A program made the position numbers and the translations under genes. The notes beneath the pieces were generated by a model. It was not told the DNA's origin. It saw only the letters and a program-made list of their open reading frames with translations, and made no database searches. Below, piece by piece: positions 43,169-52,900 of a stretch of DNA of 64,000 nt. How positions within the stretch are numbered: position 1 is the stretch's first letter; the number at the start of each line of letters is the position of its first letter. Origin of the DNA: Nonomuraea harbinensis (GTDB lineage: Bacteria > Actinomycetota > Actinomycetes > Streptosporangiales > Streptosporangiaceae); the NCBI RefSeq assembly GCF_019396385.1, contig NZ_JAHKRN010000008.1:62001-126000 (forward strand), written 5' to 3'.

Positions 43169-43197
43169 TGTTTATCCCCGTTTCTGTGGTTGGTCAA
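43169..43197 (-). promoter_or_regulatory. Promoter of the deoR-fruK-PTS operon
   Basis: On the minus strand, TTGACC (43192-43197) and TAAACA (43169-43174) are 17 bases apart, one of the best matches to a vegetative promoter in the window. Repeated GAAAC/GTTTC elements overlap the spacer and downstream region (for example at 43147-43152 and 43178-43185) and may bind the DeoR protein. Confidence 0.6.
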
Positions 43198-43217
43198 GAC
43201 TCTGATAGGTATGTGCG

Positions 43218-44156
43218 ATGCGATTGAAGCCCTGGGCCGCGGTCGCCGCGGCCGTACCCCTCGCGGCGGGATGCGTCGCCGGCCCCGCGGCGGGCCCCGC
43301 CCGCGCGTCGAGCGGCACCTCGCAGAGCTCGTCGGCCGAGAGCCCGCCCGCCCGGGCCACGGCGTCACGTACGGCGCGGCCGCCCAAGGTCCCGCCGGGC
43401 ACGACCGCGTCCTGGCTGGTGTTCGACCGGCAGCGCGGCAAGTTCGTCGCGACCCGGCACGCGCACCGCAAGTACCGCTCCGCCTCGGTCATCAAGATCC
43501 TGATCGCGATCGACTTCCTGGAGTCGCGCAGGACCGTCTCCGCGGCCGACGCCAGGCTGCTGAAGATCATGCTGAGGGAGAGCGACGACGACGCCGCCTC
43601 CACGTTCTGGGACCGGGGCGGCAAGGGTGCCATCGTCACCCGCATGGCCCGCAAGCTCCGGCTGCCGGACACCACGCCGCCGCCCGCGTCCAAGCCCGGC
43701 TTCTGGGGTTACGCCACGCTGAGCGCGCACGACGTCGTGCGGACCTACCGCTACCTGCTCGACACCGCCTCGCCCCGGGTGCGTGACACGATCCTGGGCC
43801 ACCTGCGCGCGGCGACGCCGTGCGGCAGCGACGGCTTCGACCAGACCTTCGGCATCCCCGACGGGGTGCCCGGCCGCAAGGCGGTCAAGCAGGGCTGGTC
43901 CGGCTTCGGGCTGACGCCGCCGGTCAGATGTGACGCCAGGACGCAGAGCGCGTCGATCTCCCTGGTCGCCTCGCGCGCCGCCGACACGCGCGTGCCCGAC
44001 TACGGCCGGCCGGTGCTCTACACGACCGGCCTCGTGGGCAAGGACGAGAGGTACGTGATGGCGGTGCTGACGGCGCACCCGGCGGGCAGCGCGTGGCGGG
44101 GCTCGGTGAACCGGATCACGAAGCTCACCGCGGGGCTCTATCGCAGCGTCACCTGA
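43218..44156 (+). CDS. Secreted serine hydrolase, class A beta-lactamase-like lipoprotein
   Basis: 312 residues. Lipobox-like AAGCVAG after a short signal. Serine motif S-x-x-K in SASVIKILIA, S-D-D in RESDDDAASTF (in place of S-D-N) and K-x-G in AVKQGWSGF. These define the beta-lactamase/D,D-peptidase fold. The omega-loop Glu of true class A enzymes is not evident, so a cell-wall or esterase role is more likely than resistance. Confidence 0.75.
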   Translation: MRLKPWAAVAAAVPLAAGCVAGPAAGPARASSGTSQSSSAESPPARATASRTARPPKVPPGTTASWLVFDRQRGKFVATRHAHRKYRSASVIKILIAIDFLESRRTVSAADARLLKIMLRESDDDAASTFWDRGGKGAIVTRMARKLRLPDTTPPPASKPGFWGYATLSAHDVVRTYRYLLDTASPRVRDTILGHLRAATPCGSDGFDQTFGIPDGVPGRKAVKQGWSGFGLTPPVRCDARTQSASISLVASRAADTRVPDYGRPVLYTTGLVGKDERYVMAVLTAHPAGSAWRGSVNRITKLTAGLYRSVT

Positions 44157-44181
44157 ACGGCTGAAGGGCGGCCCCGTCGCG

Positions 44182-44520
44182 CTAGCCGACGTAGGCCGCG
44201 TACACCTTCTTCGGCACCACCATCCGCCACGCCTCCAGCACCAGCTCGCGCATCTCGTCCGGGTCGAGGACGGCCAGGCGCGCGACGACCCAGTTGAAGC
44301 GCAGATCGGACTCGGGGGGCAGGAGGAACTTGTCGGGCTCCGCGGCGACCAGCGCGGCCCGTTCCTCCTTCGGGAAGGCGAACCCCATCAGCGTCTCGTC
44401 GCGCGAGAACGCGACGTAGACGATGGAGCCCACCCGGAACTTGATCCGGTCCCTGATCAGGTGCTCCGATGACCGCGGGAAAGTCGCCGCGAGCCGCCGC
44501 ACGTCCTCGACTGTGACCAC
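44182..44520 (-). CDS. MmcQ/YjbR-family protein
   Basis: 112 residues, full family length. Opening VEDVRRLAATFPRSSEH and core FRVGSIVYVAFSRDETLMGFAFP, then WVVARLAVLDPDEMRELVLEAWRMVVPKK are the family pattern (double-stranded DNA mimic-like cyaY fold). Function unknown. Confidence 0.8.
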   Translation of the reverse strand: MVTVEDVRRLAATFPRSSEHLIRDRIKFRVGSIVYVAFSRDETLMGFAFPKEERAALVAAEPDKFLLPPESDLRFNWVVARLAVLDPDEMRELVLEAWRMVVPKKVYAAYVG

Positions 44521-44530
44521 GTGGTCAACG

Positions 44531-44947
44531 TTAGCGGTTGCCCTCCGCCGCGGAGATGTCGGCGAGCGCCGAGTCCGGGTCGCGCTCCATCGCGAGGTCG
44601 CCGATGCTGAGGATGCCGACCGCGCGGCCGTCCTCGAGCACCGGGAGGCGGCGTACGTGGTGCTGGCGCATGAGCTGGACGGCCTGGTCGATGCTGGTGT
44701 CCGGGCAGACGGCCTCGACGCCTGGCGAACAGGCCTCGCGCACGGGCGTGTCGGGGCCCTTGTCGTCGGCGACGCACCTGATCGTGATGTCGCGGTCGGT
44801 CACGATGCCGGCCATCCGGCCGTGGTCGTTGACGATGATCGCGCCGGTGTCGTTGTCGCGCATGAGCGCGGCGGCGACGCTGACCGGCTGGTCGCCGTCG
44901 ACGGTCGCGGGGTGGCTGGTCATCACGTCTGCCACGGTTCTGGCCAT
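44531..44947 (-). CDS. Tandem CBS-domain protein
   Basis: 138 residues from ATG 44947. Two CBS motifs: VADVMTSHPATVDGDQPVS to GIVTDRDI, and CPDTSIDQAVQLMRQHHVRRLPV to GILSIGDL. Such stand-alone proteins sense adenine nucleotides; in actinobacteria they are often part of dormancy or stress responses. Partner unknown. Confidence 0.88.
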   Translation of the reverse strand: MARTVADVMTSHPATVDGDQPVSVAAALMRDNDTGAIIVNDHGRMAGIVTDRDITIRCVADDKGPDTPVREACSPGVEAVCPDTSIDQAVQLMRQHHVRRLPVLEDGRAVGILSIGDLAMERDPDSALADISAAEGNR

Positions 44948-45006
44948 GGTGTGTCTCCTCGATGGATCGCTTCCGGAGGAGCACCATCTACCCGATTTGC
45001 CGTCGC

Positions 45007-45558
45007 TCACGTGCTGGGTGGGTTGTTTGTCGGAATTTGCCCTGTGGTGAGGGACTGCTCGTACGCGGCCAGCACCTGCTTGCGGCGTTTGGCCGGGAGG
45101 CGGTCGATGTAGAGGTGGCCGTCGAGGTGGTCGGTCTCGTGCTGGAGGCAGCGCGCGAGCATGCCGGTGCCCTCGACCGTGACGGGCCGGCCCTCGGCGT
45201 CGGAGCCGTGCACCGTGGCCCGGTCGGACCGGGGGAGCGGGGCGTACTGGCCGGGGACCGACAGGCAGCCCTCCTCGCCCGCGTCGAGGCGCCGCTCGCC
45301 GACGCCCGGCAGCTCCAGCGCGGGGTTGACGACGACGCCCCGGTGGCGGACGCCGTCGTCGTCGGGGCAGTCGTAGACGAACACCCGCAGGGGCACGCCG
45401 ATCTGGTTGGCGGCCAGCCCCACGCCGTCGGCCGCGTACATGCTCGCGAACATGTCGTCGACCAGCGCCCGCAGCGCGTCGTCGAACCGGGTGACCGGCT
45501 CGCACGGCGCGTGCAGCACCGGGTCGCCCACGCGCACGATCGGCCGGACCTCTCCCAT
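45007..45558 (-). CDS. def: Peptide deformylase
   Basis: 183 residues from ATG 45558. Three catalytic motifs are intact: GVGLAANQ (45-52), EGCLS (96-100) with the metal Cys98, and HETDH (140-144) with two His ligands and Glu141. It removes the formyl group from nascent chains. The second motif is preceded by an extra Glu. It is likely one of several copies in such genomes. Confidence 0.93.
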   Translation of the reverse strand: MGEVRPIVRVGDPVLHAPCEPVTRFDDALRALVDDMFASMYAADGVGLAANQIGVPLRVFVYDCPDDDGVRHRGVVVNPALELPGVGERRLDAGEEGCLSVPGQYAPLPRSDRATVHGSDAEGRPVTVEGTGMLARCLQHETDHLDGHLYIDRLPAKRRKQVLAAYEQSLTTGQIPTNNPPST

Positions 45559-45602
45559 GGCGACCGCCCTTCCGTAGTCGTCCGGAACAGTGTACGGTCG
45601 AG

Positions 45603-45650
45603 CGCCACATATCCATATAATGAGACATATTCTCTCGTATGGCGAGATGA
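45603..45650. promoter_or_regulatory. A/T-rich divergent promoter with TCTCG-N5-CGAGA repeat
   Basis: TATAAT at 45616-45621 is a perfect -10 for the methyltransferase direction. TCTCG-TATGG-CGAGA (45633-45647) lies between it and the GAGGGAG ribosome site, in operator position. ACATAT occurs twice around the -10. No regulator gene is adjacent. Confidence 0.5.
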
Positions 45651-45691
45651 ATGGTAGCGTGCCGGACATCAGGCGAGACGAGGGAGTTCCG

Positions 45692-46486
45692 ATGAACGCC
45701 GTCTACACCCACGGCCACCACGAGACCGTGCTGCGCTCCCACCGGTGGCGCACCGCCGGCAACTCGGCCGCCTACCTCCTGCCCCACCTCCGGCCCGAGG
45801 CGGTCCTGCTCGACGTCGGCAGCGGCCCCGGCACCATCACCGCCGACCTGGCCGCCAGGGTGGCCAGTGTGACCGCGACCGAGGTGAGCGAGGAGGCGCT
45901 GGAGCTGGCCAGGGCCGAGGCGGCGGCCAGAGGCGCGGGCAACGTCGGCTTCGCCGTCGCCGACGTGCACGCGCTGCCCTTCCCCGGCGGGTCGTACGAC
46001 ATCGTGCACGCCCACCAGGTGCTCCAGCACGTCGGCGACCCCGTACAGGCGTTGCGCGAGATGCGGCGGGTGGCGCGGCCCGGCGGCGTCGTGGCCGCCC
46101 GCGACAGCGACTACGCGGCCTTCGCGTGGTATCCGCGCGTGCCCGCGCTCGACACCTGGATGGAGCTCTACCAGAAGGTGGCGCGCGGCAACGGCGGCGA
46201 GCCGGACGCCGGTCGGAGGCTGCTGTCATGGGCCCGCGCCGCCGGGTTCACCGACGTCACCGCCACCTCGTCCACCTGGTGCTTCGCCACCCCGGAAGAC
46301 CGCGCCTGGTGGGGCGGCATGTGGGCCGACCGGATCCTGCGCTCCGCGATGGCCGAGCAGGCCCTGGCCACCGGCGCCGCCACCGCGGAGGACCTGCGGC
46401 GCGTCTCCGACGGCTGGCGCACCTGGGCCGCGTCGGACGACGGCTGGATGTCGATCCTGCACGGCGAGATCATCTGCCGCGCCTGA
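45692..46486 (+). CDS. Class I SAM-dependent methyltransferase
   Basis: 264 residues from ATG 45692 with GAGGGAG upstream. Motif [13 protein letters not shown], then [26 protein letters not shown] and [10 protein letters not shown], as in UbiE/COQ5-type enzymes. The opening [21 protein letters not shown] is a conserved opening of this group in actinobacteria. Small-molecule substrate unknown. Confidence 0.85.
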   Translation: MNAVYTHGHHETVLRSHRWRTAGNSAAYLLPHLRPEAVLLDVGSGPGTITADLAARVASVTATEVSEEALELARAEAAARGAGNVGFAVADVHALPFPGGSYDIVHAHQVLQHVGDPVQALREMRRVARPGGVVAARDSDYAAFAWYPRVPALDTWMELYQKVARGNGGEPDAGRRLLSWARAAGFTDVTATSSTWCFATPEDRAWWGGMWADRILRSAMAEQALATGAATAEDLRRVSDGWRTWAASDDGWMSILHGEIICRA

Positions 46487-46496
46487 CGACCGGCGG

Positions 46497-47018
46497 TCAG
46501 AGCCCGAGCGTGCGCGCCCGCTGCCACTGGGGGTCGCGGAAGAGCACCACGTCGGTGCCGTCGATCAGCTCGTCCGGCGCCGACACCATGGTGATCTCGC
46601 CCGCCGCCTGCATCTCCAGCAGCAGGTCGCGCACCCGCGGCCCCACCGGCAGGCGGCCCGGCGGCAGCCCGAACCCGTCGCGCACCGCGTCGGCGACCTC
46701 CGACAGGCGGAACGGCCCGTCGAAGGCGTCCACCACCGAGCGCACCACCACGGGCGTGACCAGCCGCTCCGCCTCGGCGTGCGCGAGCTGCCAGTTGATC
46801 TGCTCGCGCCGCCGCCCGGTGCCGGCGCAGGAGGTGCAGGGACGCGTCAGGCCGGGCGCGGGCTCCTCCTCGGCCGAGCCCAGGCAGACCGAGCACTGGT
46901 GGTGCTCGGCGGCGTGCACCTCGGCCGCCATCCGCCCGCCCAGCTGGGCCCCGCAGTCGCAGCCGTAGGTGTCGCCGAGGATCGTCCCGGTCTGGCGGGT
47001 GATCGTATGCTTCGTCAT
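46497..47018 (-). CDS. Cysteine-rich (zinc-ribbon/DnaJ-like) hypothetical protein
   Basis: 173 residues. The N-terminal 65 residues hold four cysteine pairs or near pairs (YGCDCGAQ, HQCSVCLGSA, RPCTSCAGTG) reminiscent of DnaJ CxxCxGxG fingers, so zinc binding is likely. The rest is helical with a winged-helix-like stretch (RVRDLLLEMQAAGEITMV). No enzyme motif. Function unknown. Confidence 0.6.
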   Translation of the reverse strand: MTKHTITRQTGTILGDTYGCDCGAQLGGRMAAEVHAAEHHQCSVCLGSAEEEPAPGLTRPCTSCAGTGRRREQINWQLAHAEAERLVTPVVVRSVVDAFDGPFRLSEVADAVRDGFGLPPGRLPVGPRVRDLLLEMQAAGEITMVSAPDELIDGTDVVLFRDPQWQRARTLGL

Positions 47019-47043
47019 CGTCGCCGACTCTACCCCCGGCCCC

Positions 47044-47958
47044 TCACCCGCGGGCCGCGGCGAGCCCGTGCAGGCGGCGCAGCGCCTTGCGGGCGGCGGC
47101 GGCCACCCCGGCGTCCGGGTGGTAGTCGATGAACACCCGCAGCACGGGCTCGGTGGCCGGGTGGTCGCAGAGCGCCAGCAGCGTGATCGTGCTCGCCTGC
47201 TCGTCCGTCTCCATGCCGGCCGCCACCGACTCGACCACCTCGGACGGCTCGCCGCCGAACTCCAGCAGCGCCGCCGCCATGTCCACCAGCACCCAGCCGA
47301 TCTCCTCGGTGGCCGGCTGCCGGTCGTCGCGGCTCAGCCGGGCAGCGATCACCGCGCCCACCTTGGGCTCGATCACCAGGTCGTCCAGCGCCCGGCGGCC
47401 CTCGTCGCCCAGCTGGAAGCCGAGCAGCTCGATGCCGATCGCCCGGCTGAGCGGGCTCACCGCCGGCAGCACGCCCGCGATCTCCCTGGCCGCCCCCGCC
47501 GCGTCACGGCGGGCCAGCCAGCCGGCCAGCTCCTCGTCGCGGTCCGCCTCCGGGTACGAGCGCAGGCCCAGCAGCAGCCCCGCCCCGTCGCGCTCCGCGA
47601 GCGAGCCCATGACGGGCACCTCCTGCCCGGTCAGCTCCCCGATCAGCCTCCGGCCCATCCACAGCCCGACCGGCGTCGCCTCGTACGGGTTCGCGCCCTT
47701 CACCAGGCCGAAGGCCACCAGCTCCGCGGGAGGGTCGCCGACGGCGGGCTCGCGCGCCACGAACAGGCGCACCACCTCCAGCAGCAGGCCCTCGTCGAGC
47801 CGGTCCCTGCACACCTCGCCCCAGGCCTCCAGCACGTCCTCCTGGCCGTCGAGGAACTCGGCCGCCAGCGGCGCCGCGCGCACGGCGGCGACCAGCTCGT
47901 CCTGAGGCGGCAGGCGGACGGGCGGCTGGAGCGGGAAAACGTCTTCGTAGGCGGGCAT
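47044..47958 (-). CDS. Helical-repeat hypothetical protein
   Basis: 304 residues, soluble, almost entirely helical with short Leu/Ala-rich helices. The last quarter (CDHPATEPVLRVFIDYHPDAGVAAAARKALRRL) looks like two HEAT-like repeats; the exact string here is split by me. It has no catalytic motif. It may be a scaffold protein. Divergent from the leader-ORF/GNAT unit, with 80 bases between. Confidence 0.6.
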   Translation of the reverse strand: MPAYEDVFPLQPPVRLPPQDELVAAVRAAPLAAEFLDGQEDVLEAWGEVCRDRLDEGLLLEVVRLFVAREPAVGDPPAELVAFGLVKGANPYEATPVGLWMGRRLIGELTGQEVPVMGSLAERDGAGLLLGLRSYPEADRDEELAGWLARRDAAGAAREIAGVLPAVSPLSRAIGIELLGFQLGDEGRRALDDLVIEPKVGAVIAARLSRDDRQPATEEIGWVLVDMAAALLEFGGEPSEVVESVAAGMETDEQASTITLLALCDHPATEPVLRVFIDYHPDAGVAAAARKALRRLHGLAAARG

Positions 47959-48038
47959 TCCCCTATCCTGTCGGACCTTTCTGGCAAGTGCGATATGGTC
48001 CCCCTACCCCGTAAGACCGGAAGAAAGGAGGCGCTGAG

Positions 48039-48122
48039 ATGTCCCGCTCCTTCCGGACGCTCACCGCGTCCGACCCCGATCTTCGGAGGACTCGTGCTTT
48101 TCCGTCCCACGGCCGCGCCTGA
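48039..48122 (+). CDS. 27-residue leader ORF upstream of and overlapping the GNAT gene
   Basis: ATG 48039 has a strong AAAGGAG eight bases upstream (48024-48030) and opens a 27-residue Arg/Ser-rich reading frame ending at TGA 48120-48122. It overlaps the GNAT start (GTG 48094) by 29 bases in another frame, and the GNAT's own GGAGGA (48085-48090) lies inside it. The arrangement suggests translational coupling or attenuation of the downstream gene. It is too short for ordinary gene finders. Confidence 0.55.
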   Translation: MSRSFRTLTASDPDLRRTRAFPSHGRA

Positions 48123-49026
48123 TCTCGGCCGCCTGCTCGACTGCGCCGTCGACGAGCCCGTCAGCTGGGCCCATCCCGAACGGCTGCGCTCCTTCCTCGC
48201 CGACGGCCACTACCACCACGACCGGATCTGGGTGGCCGAACAGGACGGCGAGATCCTCGCCCGCGCCGTCTGGTGGGGCTTCCCCGGCGCCGGGCCGCTC
48301 GCGCTCGACTGCCTCCACACCCACCCTTCGGTCACCGACCGCGTCGCGCTCGCGGCCGAGCTGCTGCGCCACGCCCATGACGCGTTCGGCGCACGTCCCG
48401 CCTACCACGTGTTCCTGCCGGTCGGCTGGCGCGGCAACGACGCCGTCACCGCCGCCGTCGGCTGGCGGCAGGAGGCCTGCCGCCGCGCCGGCCTGACCGA
48501 CGAGCTGGAACGGCTCCGGTACGCGTGGACGCCGGACCGGCCGCTGCCGGAGGCGTCCGGCAGGCTCGTCTTCCGGGAGGAGCCCGACGATGAGGCGTTC
48601 GTCGCCGCCTTCGCGGCCGCGTCGGCCGGCAGCCTCGACCACCACACCCGGCAGGCGCTGCTCGTCAAGGACGCCGAGGCGCAGGCCAGGGAGGACCTGG
48701 CCGACTACCTGGCGATGCCGGGCGACCGGTCGTGGTGGCGGCTGGCCCACACCCGCTCCGGCGAGCTCGCCGGGTTCGCGCTGCCGTCCGCCAACGCCTC
48801 CGGGCCGGTGGTCGGCTACCTGGGCGTGCTGCCCGAGCACCGCGGCCGCGGCTACGCCGGCGACCTGCTCGCCGAGATCACCCGCAGCCACGCCGGGCGC
48901 GGCGCGGACCGGGTCGTCGCCGACACCGACACGGGCAACGTGCCGATGGCGCGGGCGTTCGAGCGGGCCGGGTACGAGCTGTTCGCCGTCAGGCTCGTGC
49001 TCTCCGCGAATCCCGTGAACGCGTGA
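48094..49026 (+). CDS. GNAT-family N-acetyltransferase
   Basis: 310 residues from GTG 48094 with GGAGGA three bases upstream. A first GNAT-like half (IWVAEQDGEILARAVWW) and a second with the acetyl-CoA motif GYLGVLPEHRGRGYAGDLLAE and TDTGNVPMARAFERAGYE. Tandem GNAT halves like this occur in mycothiol-synthase-like and other actinobacterial acetyltransferases. Only the second half has the full R-x-x-G-x-G/A. Substrate unknown. Confidence 0.82.
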   Translation: MLFRPTAAPDLGRLLDCAVDEPVSWAHPERLRSFLADGHYHHDRIWVAEQDGEILARAVWWGFPGAGPLALDCLHTHPSVTDRVALAAELLRHAHDAFGARPAYHVFLPVGWRGNDAVTAAVGWRQEACRRAGLTDELERLRYAWTPDRPLPEASGRLVFREEPDDEAFVAAFAAASAGSLDHHTRQALLVKDAEAQAREDLADYLAMPGDRSWWRLAHTRSGELAGFALPSANASGPVVGYLGVLPEHRGRGYAGDLLAEITRSHAGRGADRVVADTDTGNVPMARAFERAGYELFAVRLVLSANPVNA

Positions 49027-49061
49027 TGCGCGCGGGCCGCCCGCTCCGGCACGGTTGAGCC

Positions 49062-49838
49062 ATGTGGCACATCGATGATCTCGACCTGGACGCGTACCTC
49101 GACCGGATCGGCCACGGCGGCCCGCGCACCCCGTCCGCCGCGACGCTGCGCGCGGTCCACCGCGCGCACGTCACCGCCATCCCGTTCGAGAACCTGGACG
49201 TGGTGCTCGGCAGGGGCATCCCGCTCGACCCGAAGTCCCTGCAGGACAAGATGGTGACCGGGGGCCGCGGCGGCTACTGCCACGAGCACAACCTGCTGTT
49301 CGCGGCCGCCCTGGAACGCCTCGGCTTCCCGGTGACGCGGCTGCTGGCCCGCATCCGGCTCGGCGGCCGCTCCCACCTGCCGCGCTCGCACGCCATGCTG
49401 CTGGTGACCGCGGACGGGCGGCGGTGGCTGGCCGACGTGGGGTTCGGCGGCGACGGGCTGGTGGAGCCGATGCCGTTCGCCGAGGAGTCGACCGCCTCGG
49501 CGGGCCCCTGGCGGTGGCGCCTGGCCCGGGACGGCGACCTCTGGGTCCTGCACGCGGGGGAGGAGCAGCTGTACGGGTTCCGCACGGACGAACCCCACTA
49601 CCCGAGCGACTTCGAGGTCGCCAACCACTACGTGGCCACCCACCCCCGCTCCCCGTTCCTCTCCCACGTGCTGGCCCAGCGCACGGCGATCGGCGAGCGC
49701 GTACGGATCGAGCACCTGGGCGCGCGGACGGCCGGGGAACTGCGGGACGGCCTGCGCGACCGCATCGGCATCACGATCTCCGAAGCGGACGCCGCGGCGC
49801 TGCTGCCCTTGATCCACCCCGAGGGCCGTCCGGACTGA
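49062..49838 (+). CDS. nat: Arylamine N-acetyltransferase
   Basis: 258 residues. The catalytic triad is visible: Cys73 in GRGGYCHEHN, His110 in RSHAMLLV and Asp125 in LADVGFGGDG. The PFENLDVVLGRGIPLD segment is also typical. It acetylates arylamines or hydrazines with acetyl-CoA, and in actinobacteria may serve cholesterol or polyketide chemistry. It follows the GNAT gene by 35 bases. Confidence 0.93.
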   Translation: MWHIDDLDLDAYLDRIGHGGPRTPSAATLRAVHRAHVTAIPFENLDVVLGRGIPLDPKSLQDKMVTGGRGGYCHEHNLLFAAALERLGFPVTRLLARIRLGGRSHLPRSHAMLLVTADGRRWLADVGFGGDGLVEPMPFAEESTASAGPWRWRLARDGDLWVLHAGEEQLYGFRTDEPHYPSDFEVANHYVATHPRSPFLSHVLAQRTAIGERVRIEHLGARTAGELRDGLRDRIGITISEADAAALLPLIHPEGRPD

Positions 49839-49922
49839 GGCCTTCGCCCGGCATCCCTTCGCTGTCCGGGCACGGGTCAGAGAGGTTTCCGGCCGGGGTG
49901 CGGGCCCGCCCGCCTGTGCGGG

Positions 49923-52900
49923 TCAGGTGAGGCCCTCGCTGATCAGGGCGTGCCTGGCCAGCTCGACCCGGCTGTTGACGCCCAGCTTGGCGAAGGCGTG
50001 CCGGAGGTGGCTGTCGACGGTGTGCGGGGACACGAACAACTCGGCGGCCACCTCCCGGTTCGTCAACCCCCGGGCGACCAGCCGCGCCACCCTCAATTCG
50101 GACGGGGTCAGCGCGGCCCACCCGGTCGGCGGGCGCCCGGCGGCGTCCCTCCTGACGCCGCACGCCGCGTACACCTCCAGCGCCTCGTCCCTTCGCCCGG
50201 CCTCCTCCAGCGCCGCGGCCAGCCCCAGCGGTCGCGGTGCCGCCCGGTACAGCTCGACGGCCTCGGCCAGCCGCCCCTCCGCATGCGCGGCCGCCGCCCG
50301 TAACGACACCACCTCCGGGTTGCGCGCGGCCAGCGCCCGGATGCCCGCCACCACCCCGGGCTCCCCACGCAGCCGCGCCGCCGCCCACGGCTCCTGTAAC
50401 AACAGGTACGCGAGCGCACTCCCCTCCTCACCCAGCCACCCCAGCCCCGGCGCGTCACGACCCCGACCCTGACGGTCCGACGTCCCAAGGGCCCGCCGAT
50501 CGCGGTGGGCCAGTGTTCCCCGGGCTGCCTGATCGCGGTCGGTTGGTGTTCCTCGGGCTGCCTGATCGCGGTTGAGCGGTGATTCGGGGGTGGGCTGTTC
50601 GCGGTGGGTTGGTGTTCCGTGGGTGGGTTGATCGGGGTGGGTCGGTGTTCCGTGGGTGGGTTGATCGGGGTGGGTCGGTGTTCCGTGGGTGGGTTGATCG
50701 GGGTGAGTCGGTGTTCCGTGGGTGGGTTGGTCGCGGTGGGTCGGCGTTCCGCCAGCCCTCTGATCGCGGTCGGCCGGCCCCGCGCCTCTCTTCGTCCGCC
50801 TGCCCGTCGTCCCGTGCCCGTAGATCGACCGTTCGAAGAGTGCCGTACGGAAGCGCAGTTCGTCGTGGACCAGGCCAGGGCCGCTTCCCGCCAGCTCCGC
50901 GCCCTGGCGGAAATGGCGGCGGGCGGAGTCCGAGTCGCCGCGCAGCGCAGCCACATGGCCGAGCACCGCCAGCAGCGCCGGTGCGAGGGCCATCGCCGAC
51001 AGCTCGGCGGTGACCCGCAGCCCGGCCTCCGCCTCCGCCTCCGCGTCGTCCAACCGGCCCCACGCCAGCAGCAGATCCGCCCTGAACCGGTGACGCAACG
51101 GCCGCGACCAGGCCGTGCCCGCCGCGCGCGACTCCCGCGCGACCGTCGCGTACACCGCGTCCGCCTCCTCGAACCGGTCCAGCACCGTCAAGGCCGCGCC
51201 CAGCCAGAGCCGTGGATGCCTGTGCGCCACCTCACCCCCGGCCGCGTCCGCGATCCGTACCGCCCGCTCGGCATGCTCCAGCGCCACCCGAGGCTCGCCC
51301 CGGAACAGCGCCACGGTCGAACGCGCCTGTAACGCGACCACCTGCCCGAACGGCTCCCCACTGGCCACCGCGCCCGCCGCCGCCGCGTCGGCCTCACCGA
51401 TCCGTCCGGTCATCATCAGCGCGTGCGCCCGTACCGCGAGCAGCCGCGCCCGCGCCTCCACCGGCACCCCGGCCCGCGCCAGCGCCCGCCCCGTCCGCTC
51501 CACCACACCCGCGTCGTCACCGGCATGCTTGAGCGCCTCCGCCAGCCCAAGACAGATCGCGGCCTCCTCCCCAGCACTCAGCCGCCCGCCCAGCGCATCC
51601 GCCGATGCCGTCACCGCCTGCGCGCCCGGCTCTTCTGGTGTGTCCAGCCGTCCGGCTTCCATGTGCCCGCTCGGCGCGCCCAACCGTGCCGTCGCCGTCC
51701 TCGCGCCCGGCTCTTCGGGTGCGTCGAGCCGTCCGGTCTGCCGGCTCGGCGCGTCCGCCGGTGCCGTCGCCGTCTGCGCGCTCGGCTCTTCGGGTGCGTC
51801 CAGCTGTCCGGCTTCCGTCTGCCGGCTCGGCGCGTCCAACGGTGCCGTCGCCGTCCTCGCGCCCGGCTCTCTGGGCGTGTGCCGCCGGGGGGTGGGGCCG
51901 TCCATCGGGTCGTTCTCATCACCTGGGAGAGCCGGGGTGTCAGGAGACCAGGGACGGGCGTACGGTCGCGCGGAGCAGTCGTCGGCGAGGGCGCGGGCAT
52001 CGGCGAGGCGGCCCGCCGAGGCGAGGAGGCGTACGGCGTCCGCGACCAGCGCCGGATCCCAGCTGTCCGAGAGGTCGAGGGCTCGCGTCATCAGGTCGGC
52101 GGCGGCCGACGGGGCGGTGGCTCTGAGGCCGGCCGCCGCCGCACGCAGCTCCGCGACGGCTGCGGCGTCTCCCCGGCGGGCGCCGTGCCGCAGGTGCTCG
52201 GCCAGCTCCGCCGGGGGCCTGCCCTCGGCCCTGAGCACGGCGGCCGCCTCCCGGTGCCACGCGCTCCTGACCGCCTCCGGCAGCCCTCCGTACACGGCCT
52301 CCCTGATCAGGTCGTGCCGGAACGCCAGCCGCCCGCCCTCATCCACCAGCACCCCGGCCCTGACCGCCTCCTCCACCGCCGCGACCGCCCCGGCCACCGG
52401 CGCGCCGAGCACTCCTGCCGCCTCGTGCACCGAGAACGGCCGCCGCAGCACCGCCGCGACCCCCAGCAGCCGCCGCGTCCCCGCCGCGAGCGGCAGCAGC
52501 CGCCGCTCCACCGCCTCAGGGAACCCGCCGTCCATCCTGACCCGGCCGTCCTCACGAGCCGCTGACAGCGCCTCCTCCAGCAGGAACGGATTGCCGCCGC
52601 TCGCCCGTACCAGCTCCAGAACCGGTCGCGACTGCGGCGACCCCAGCAGGTGGCCGCTCAGCTCCGCCGCCTCCTCCTGGCTGAGCGGCGGCAGCGGCAC
52701 CCGCACCGCCTCCAGCCGGTCCAGCGACTCCTGCTCGGGCAGCGGCCGCCGGGCCAGCAGCCACACCACCGAAGACCCGCCCGGCACCAGCCGCCGCAGC
52801 GCCAGCAAGCTCAGCTCGTCGGCCCACTGCACGTCGTCCAGCACCACGAGCAACGGCCCAGCGAACCGCTCCAGCGCGTCCCCGATCAGCTCCACCCCGC

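Noticed and set aside
43218..44156. Beta-lactamase resistance gene
   Set aside because: Serine motifs are present, but the SDN reads SDD and the omega-loop glutamate is not evident, so resistance cannot be claimed.
50475..50771. Regular 33-bp repeats that could look like a CRISPR array
   Set aside because: The units are directly adjacent without spacers, in frame with the LAL gene and diverge gradually, so they are a coding minisatellite.
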